8,067 bases of DNA. It comes from an uncultured Clostridia bacterium (GTDB lineage: Bacteria; Bacillota; Clostridia; Oscillospirales; Acutalibacteraceae). Of the stretch, positions 6,514-8,067 are shown in pieces. Numbering within the stretch: the first letter of the stretch is position 1; every line of letters begins with the position of its first letter. The position numbers were made by a program, and so were the translations under genes. The notes beneath the pieces were generated by a model. That model had not been told where the DNA came from. It saw only the letters and a list, made by a program, of their open reading frames with translations, and searched no databases. The DNA lies in NCBI GenBank assembly GCA_946535695.1, contig CAMNDS010000037.1, positions 1 through 8,067 on the forward strand. The letters are read 5' to 3'.

Positions 6514-6518
6514 CCCCC
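6514..6518 (-). promoter_or_regulatory. Unusual GGGGG ribosome binding site for azlC
   Basis: Five G residues on the minus strand lie eight bases before GTG 6505. The sequence upstream of the competing TTG 6520 is AT-only (AATTTTATTTT), so this site favours the GTG. Confidence 0.5.
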
Positions 6519-6537
6519 AAAATAAAATTATGAGTTC

Positions 6538-6567
6538 ATTGTAACATTCCTGAAAATTAAAAGTCAA
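6538..6567 (-). promoter_or_regulatory. Promoter of azlCD
   Basis: On the minus strand: -35 TTGACT (6567-6562), 18-base spacer, -10 TACAAT (6543-6538) preceded by TGT, an extended -10. Predicted transcription starts near 6531, about 26 bases before the GTG start. No operator or leucine-responsive box is evident. Confidence 0.75.
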
Positions 6568-6629
6568 CAGTTTTTTCTATATTTTTGATTTTATTCAACT
6601 TTTCAATTTTTTGTTCAATATTTAAAAAA

Positions 6630-6758
6630 GGCATTACTAAAAATAGATATTTCCTCTGGAGTCGCCGGAGTAAATGATGTAAACCCTTTATGTTGCCACA
6701 TTCATACATGGATATAACTTCTATGAGTCATTATTATCTATCCACTTTTAGTAATACC
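6630..6758. mobile_element. Second type of MITE-like element (copy C) with 20-bp terminal inverted repeats
   Basis: The left end is GGCATTACTAAAAATAGATA (6630-6649). The reversed right end is GGTATTACTAAAAGTGGATA (6739-6758). They match at 17 of 20 positions. Both sides carry TTAAAAAA (6622-6629 and 6759-6766), which fits an 8-base target duplication, although the sequence is low-complexity. The 129-bp interior has no open frame of note but contains the GC palindrome CTCTGGAG T CGCCGGAG at 6654-6670. It sits between the divergent azlC and CrtO-like promoters. The ends differ from those of copies A, B and E, so this is a distinct family sharing only the palindrome. Confidence 0.6.
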
Positions 6759-6817
6759 TTAAAAAATACTGAAAAAAGTGACCAGCATATTTGGTAATGC
6801 TCCTATGCAAAATAAAC

Positions 6818-6845
6818 TTGAAAAAATTTTTTCGAATGATAAAAT
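6818..6845 (+). promoter_or_regulatory. Promoter of the CrtO-like gene
   Basis: TTGAAA (6818-6823), 16-base spacer, TAAAAT (6840-6845) with a preceding TGA (extended -10). Transcription should start near 6852, leaving about 23 bases of leader that include AAGGAG. This places the upstream in-frame ATG at 6791 outside the transcript. Confidence 0.7.
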
Positions 6846-6863
6846 TAAGTAATGTTGAATTAA

Positions 6864-6869
6864 AAGGAG
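6864..6869 (+). promoter_or_regulatory. Ribosome binding site deciding ATG 6875
   Basis: AAGGAG lies five bases before ATG 6875. It lies inside the longer open frame that begins at 6791 and, with the promoter at 6818-6845, selects the internal start. Confidence 0.75.
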
Positions 6870-6874
6870 AAAAG

Positions 6875-7345
6875 ATGAATTTTTTTTACAATATAATTTT
6901 TGTTACCGTTTGGCACTACTTGTCTTTTAGAATAGTAGTTTTACCCGATAGTCTTACTTTTTATAGAGAAGACACAAAAAATGATTTTTTTACACTTTTA
7001 AAAAAAGAAAAATTTTATGAAAGAATACTAAAAATAAAAAAGTGGAAAGATAAAATTCCTCAATTTGTAGTAAAAGGTGGGTTTTCTAAAAACAAAATTC
7101 AAAATTTAAATTTAGGATATTTAAAGAAATTCATAGCAGAAACATATAGAGCTGAAATTGATCATTTACTTTGTTGTTTTTCAGTACCATTTCTGTTTTT
7201 TTTTAATAGTCTGAAAAATTTAAAACTTTCGTGCATTATATCCGGTTTAGTAATAATCGGAAATTTGCCATGTGTATTAATACAACGTTATAATCGTTTT
7301 CGAATAAGAAGAATTTATTTAAAATTAAAAAACAAAAAAAGATAA
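6875..7345 (+). CDS. CrtO-like acyltransferase family membrane protein
   Basis: The 156 residues resemble glycosyl-4,4'-diaponeurosporenoate acyltransferase (CrtO) of staphylococci, which attaches a fatty acid in staphyloxanthin synthesis. Matching landmarks from memory of the family are: an N-terminal membrane segment (residues 3-23); RILKIKKWKDKIP (50-62), like the staphylococcal FYVRKWKHKI; ETYRAEIDH (89-97), like ETKRAELIH; and NLPCVLIQRYNRFR (130-143), like NVPIIIVQRYNRPR. A second hydrophobic region spans about 98-135. Length is slightly below the roughly 165 of CrtO. No carotenoid genes are nearby and an AT-rich reduced-looking genome may lack them. The true substrate is therefore unknown; a role in acylating a lipid or cell-envelope glycan is inferred. 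The start is chosen by the AAGGAG site. A run of eight T's follows the second codon. Confidence 0.75.
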   Translation: MNFFYNIIFVTVWHYLSFRIVVLPDSLTFYREDTKNDFFTLLKKEKFYERILKIKKWKDKIPQFVVKGGFSKNKIQNLNLGYLKKFIAETYRAEIDHLLCCFSVPFLFFFNSLKNLKLSCIISGLVIIGNLPCVLIQRYNRFRIRRIYLKLKNKKR

Positions 7346-7664
7346 AAAAATTTTAAATTGATTCAAAAAGCAGGCAAAAACATCACTGTTATATTATCTT
7401 AAATCTTTTAATATTTAACGTAGAACAAATTAATCCTTCGACGAGGTACTAAAAATGTATCATTAACAAAAAACTACGTTATCGCCGCAAGAAATGATGT
7501 ACAATTTTATATTGCTATATTCGTCAAATGGGGATAATTTTCAATGAAACTATCACTTCTGCTCAATTTTAAAAATTCCGACTTAAAAACCAGCAATAAA
7601 ATTCATCACCGCAAATTCTCAAATCGCCTTACCCGTACCACAACCCTTATTTAAATAAAACCTC
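7346..7664. other. Intergenic stretch without a supported gene; possible folded RNA
   Basis: No open frame longer than about 20 codons with a start and binding site is visible, and neither strand shows a recognisable protein relic. It holds inverted repeat TAACGTAG (7416-7423) / CTACGTTA (7474-7481), listed separately. A looser hairpin lies at 7533-7554 (GATAATTTTC / GAAACTATC). No strong terminator follows the CrtO-like gene. Confidence 0.55.
7416..7481. other. Possible three-way-junction RNA structure
   Basis: A perfect 8-bp outer stem (TAACGTAG / CTACGTTA) encloses two small hairpins: CCTT-CGAC-GAGG (7435-7446) and AATG-TAT-CATT (7455-7465). Together they could fold as a compact 66-base three-way junction. 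I match it to no known RNA family. No promoter or U-tract is clear, so it may be chance in AT-rich DNA. Confidence 0.25.
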
Positions 7665-7742
7665 TGGCACGCCTGGAGGGATTCGAACCCCCGACCTTTT
7701 GGTTCGTAGCCAAATACTCTAATCCAGCTGAGCTACAGGCGC
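7665..7742 (-). tRNA. tRNA-Arg (anticodon ACG)
   Basis: The minus strand gives a complete cloverleaf of 78 bases with an encoded CCA. Acceptor arms are GCGCCTG / CAGGCGT, closed by a G-U at the first pair. The D-stem is GCTC / GAGT. The anticodon stem is TTTGG / CCAAA with loop CTACGAA, anticodon ACG (7707-7705). The variable loop is AGGTC, and the T-arm is GGGGG-TTCGAAT-CCCTC. A34 is presumably edited to inosine by TadA, reading CGU, CGC and CGA. It is a single tRNA transcribed from its own promoter immediately upstream. Confidence 0.97.
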
Positions 7743-7755
7743 AAGTTTCGGGTTA

Positions 7756-7784
7756 ATTTTACAAAAAAAAAATTGTCTTGTCAA
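7756..7784 (-). promoter_or_regulatory. Near-consensus promoter of tRNA-Arg
   Basis: On the minus strand: -35 TTGACA (7784-7779), 17-base spacer, -10 TAAAAT (7761-7756). Transcription should begin about 7748-7750, six to eight bases before the mature tRNA end. Ten of the 17 spacer bases are one homopolymer run (7763-7772). Confidence 0.85.
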
Positions 7785-7841
7785 CAAGTTTATCTGAAAA
7801 TTGCAAAAAAAAATGTTTTTGAAAAGAGAATTGGTATAAAA

Positions 7842-7939
7842 ATAAACTTCTTTCGAAACCAATGGTCTATATTAAAAAAATCAAGCAATTGTCTATACGG
7901 CGTCGGGGAGAAGCACTTAAATTTTCAAACGAAGTTTAA
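7842..7939. mobile_element. MITE-like inverted-repeat element, degenerate copy E
   Basis: The left end, ATAAACTTCTTTCGAAACC (7842-7860), is an excellent match to the ends of copies A and B. The right end at about 7921-7939 (TTTTCAAACGAAGTTTA) is a weaker inverted match. The centre at 7892-7911 keeps CGGCG-T-CG and GGAGA from the shared GC palindrome but is eroded on the left side. It lies between the divergent tRNA-Arg and the gene starting at 8064. Right boundary is uncertain by several bases. Confidence 0.45.
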
Positions 7940-7975
7940 CATAACAAAAATTTTCATAAAAATATCAATTTATGC

Positions 7976-8003
7976 TTGAAAAATTTTTTTATTGTTATAT
8001 AAT
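7976..8003 (+). promoter_or_regulatory. Promoter of the gene entering at the right edge
   Basis: TTGAAA (7976-7981), 16-base spacer, perfect TATAAT (7998-8003). Transcription should start near 8010, giving a leader of about 54 bases. That leader holds a small palindrome, GTTC-AA-GAAC, at 8021-8030, which could be an operator or chance. Confidence 0.75.
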
Positions 8004-8063
8004 CTAAAATGTTAGCGTTTGTTCAAGAACGTTATTCAAAATTTCAATATGAGGTGAGTTTTT

Positions 8064-8067
8064 ATGA
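8064..8067 (+). CDS. Start of an unidentified gene, cut by the window edge
   Basis: ATG at 8064 is preceded by AGGTGA (8052-8057) at six bases and by the promoter at 7976-8003, so a + strand gene very probably starts here. Only one codon is in the window and nothing can be said of its product. An ATG at 8009 in another frame is also open to the edge. It lies at the predicted transcription start without a binding site and is less likely. Confidence 0.6.

Noticed and set aside
6506..6520. TTG 6520 as azlC start
   Set aside because: Only AT-rich sequence precedes it, while GTG 6505 has GGGGG at eight bases; the five extra residues add nothing typical of the family. This remains a moderate-confidence choice.
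6791..6874. N-terminal extension of the CrtO-like protein from ATG 6791
   Set aside because: A good promoter (6818-6845) and AAGGAG (6864-6869) lie within it, and the family begins with the membrane segment that starts at 6875.
7665..7682. GC-rich near-palindrome as a further copy of the mobile palindrome
   Set aside because: It is fully explained by the T-arm, acceptor and CCA of tRNA-Arg, with only chance resemblance to the repeat core.
7773..7979. 68-codon + strand open frame
   Set aside because: It starts at TTG inside the tRNA promoter, has no binding site, and runs through the element copy at 7842-7939.
1..8067. CRISPR array, rRNA, phage cassette or plasmid origin
   Set aside because: No regularly spaced repeats with unique spacers, no rRNA sequence, no integrase or structural phage genes, and no iterons were seen.

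Overview
The window is a very AT-rich bacterial chromosome segment (about a quarter G+C by eye). TGA is used as a normal stop (the 5' coiled-coil gene, ispE and azlD all end on TGA). Shine-Dalgarno sites and TTG/GTG/ATG starts are of Firmicute type, and the promoters are sigma-70/SigA-like, often with an extended -10 TG. IspE (MEP isoprenoid pathway) together with RuvC, which Bacilli generally lack, points to a Clostridia-like Firmicute. A large Lys/Glu-rich coiled-coil protein with an in-frame minisatellite, plus orphan genes, would suit a host-associated lineage. That placement is inference.

Layout. 2-1942 (+): a large coiled-coil protein of unknown function, open to the left edge. It shares a bidirectional terminator with a convergent gene at 1997-2566 (-), a signal-less Amidase_3 peptidoglycan amidase starting at TTG. 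2619-2712 is a short inverted-repeat element, followed by AT-rich non-coding DNA. 2984-3994 (-) is a two-gene operon of unrecognised proteins with its own promoter. 4048-4122 is a second copy of the same element, lying in the divergent promoter region before ispE (4155-4970, +) and ruvC (4951-5430, +). These two overlap by 20 bases, and ispE looks leaderless. ruvC meets azlD tail to tail with overlapping stops. azlC-azlD (6505-5423, -) encode a two-subunit branched-chain amino acid exporter. 6630-6758 is a different short element with 20-base terminal inverted repeats. 6875-7345 (+) is a CrtO-like acyltransferase family protein. 7665-7742 (-) is tRNA-Arg(ACG) with a near-consensus promoter. 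A degenerate third copy of the first element lies at 7842-7939. A promoter and ribosome binding site at the right edge start another + strand gene.

The most notable signal is non-coding. A small family of MITE-like repeats has ends close to ATAGACTTCTTTCGAAACC (about 75-100 bp, at 2619, 4048 and 7842). All carry a GC-rich palindrome close to CTCCGGCG-n-CGCCGGAG. The same palindrome recurs inside the unrelated element at 6630-6758 and, with a four-base loop, as the terminator hairpin at 1956-1975. The elements cluster upstream of genes. Three of the four sit between divergent genes, and at 4048-4122 the element ends abut or form the -35 regions on both sides.

The protein-coding genes do not form one pathway. 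IspE/RuvC and AzlCD are housekeeping or transport functions. The 5' coiled-coil protein and the 2984-3994 pair are the unexplained genes.
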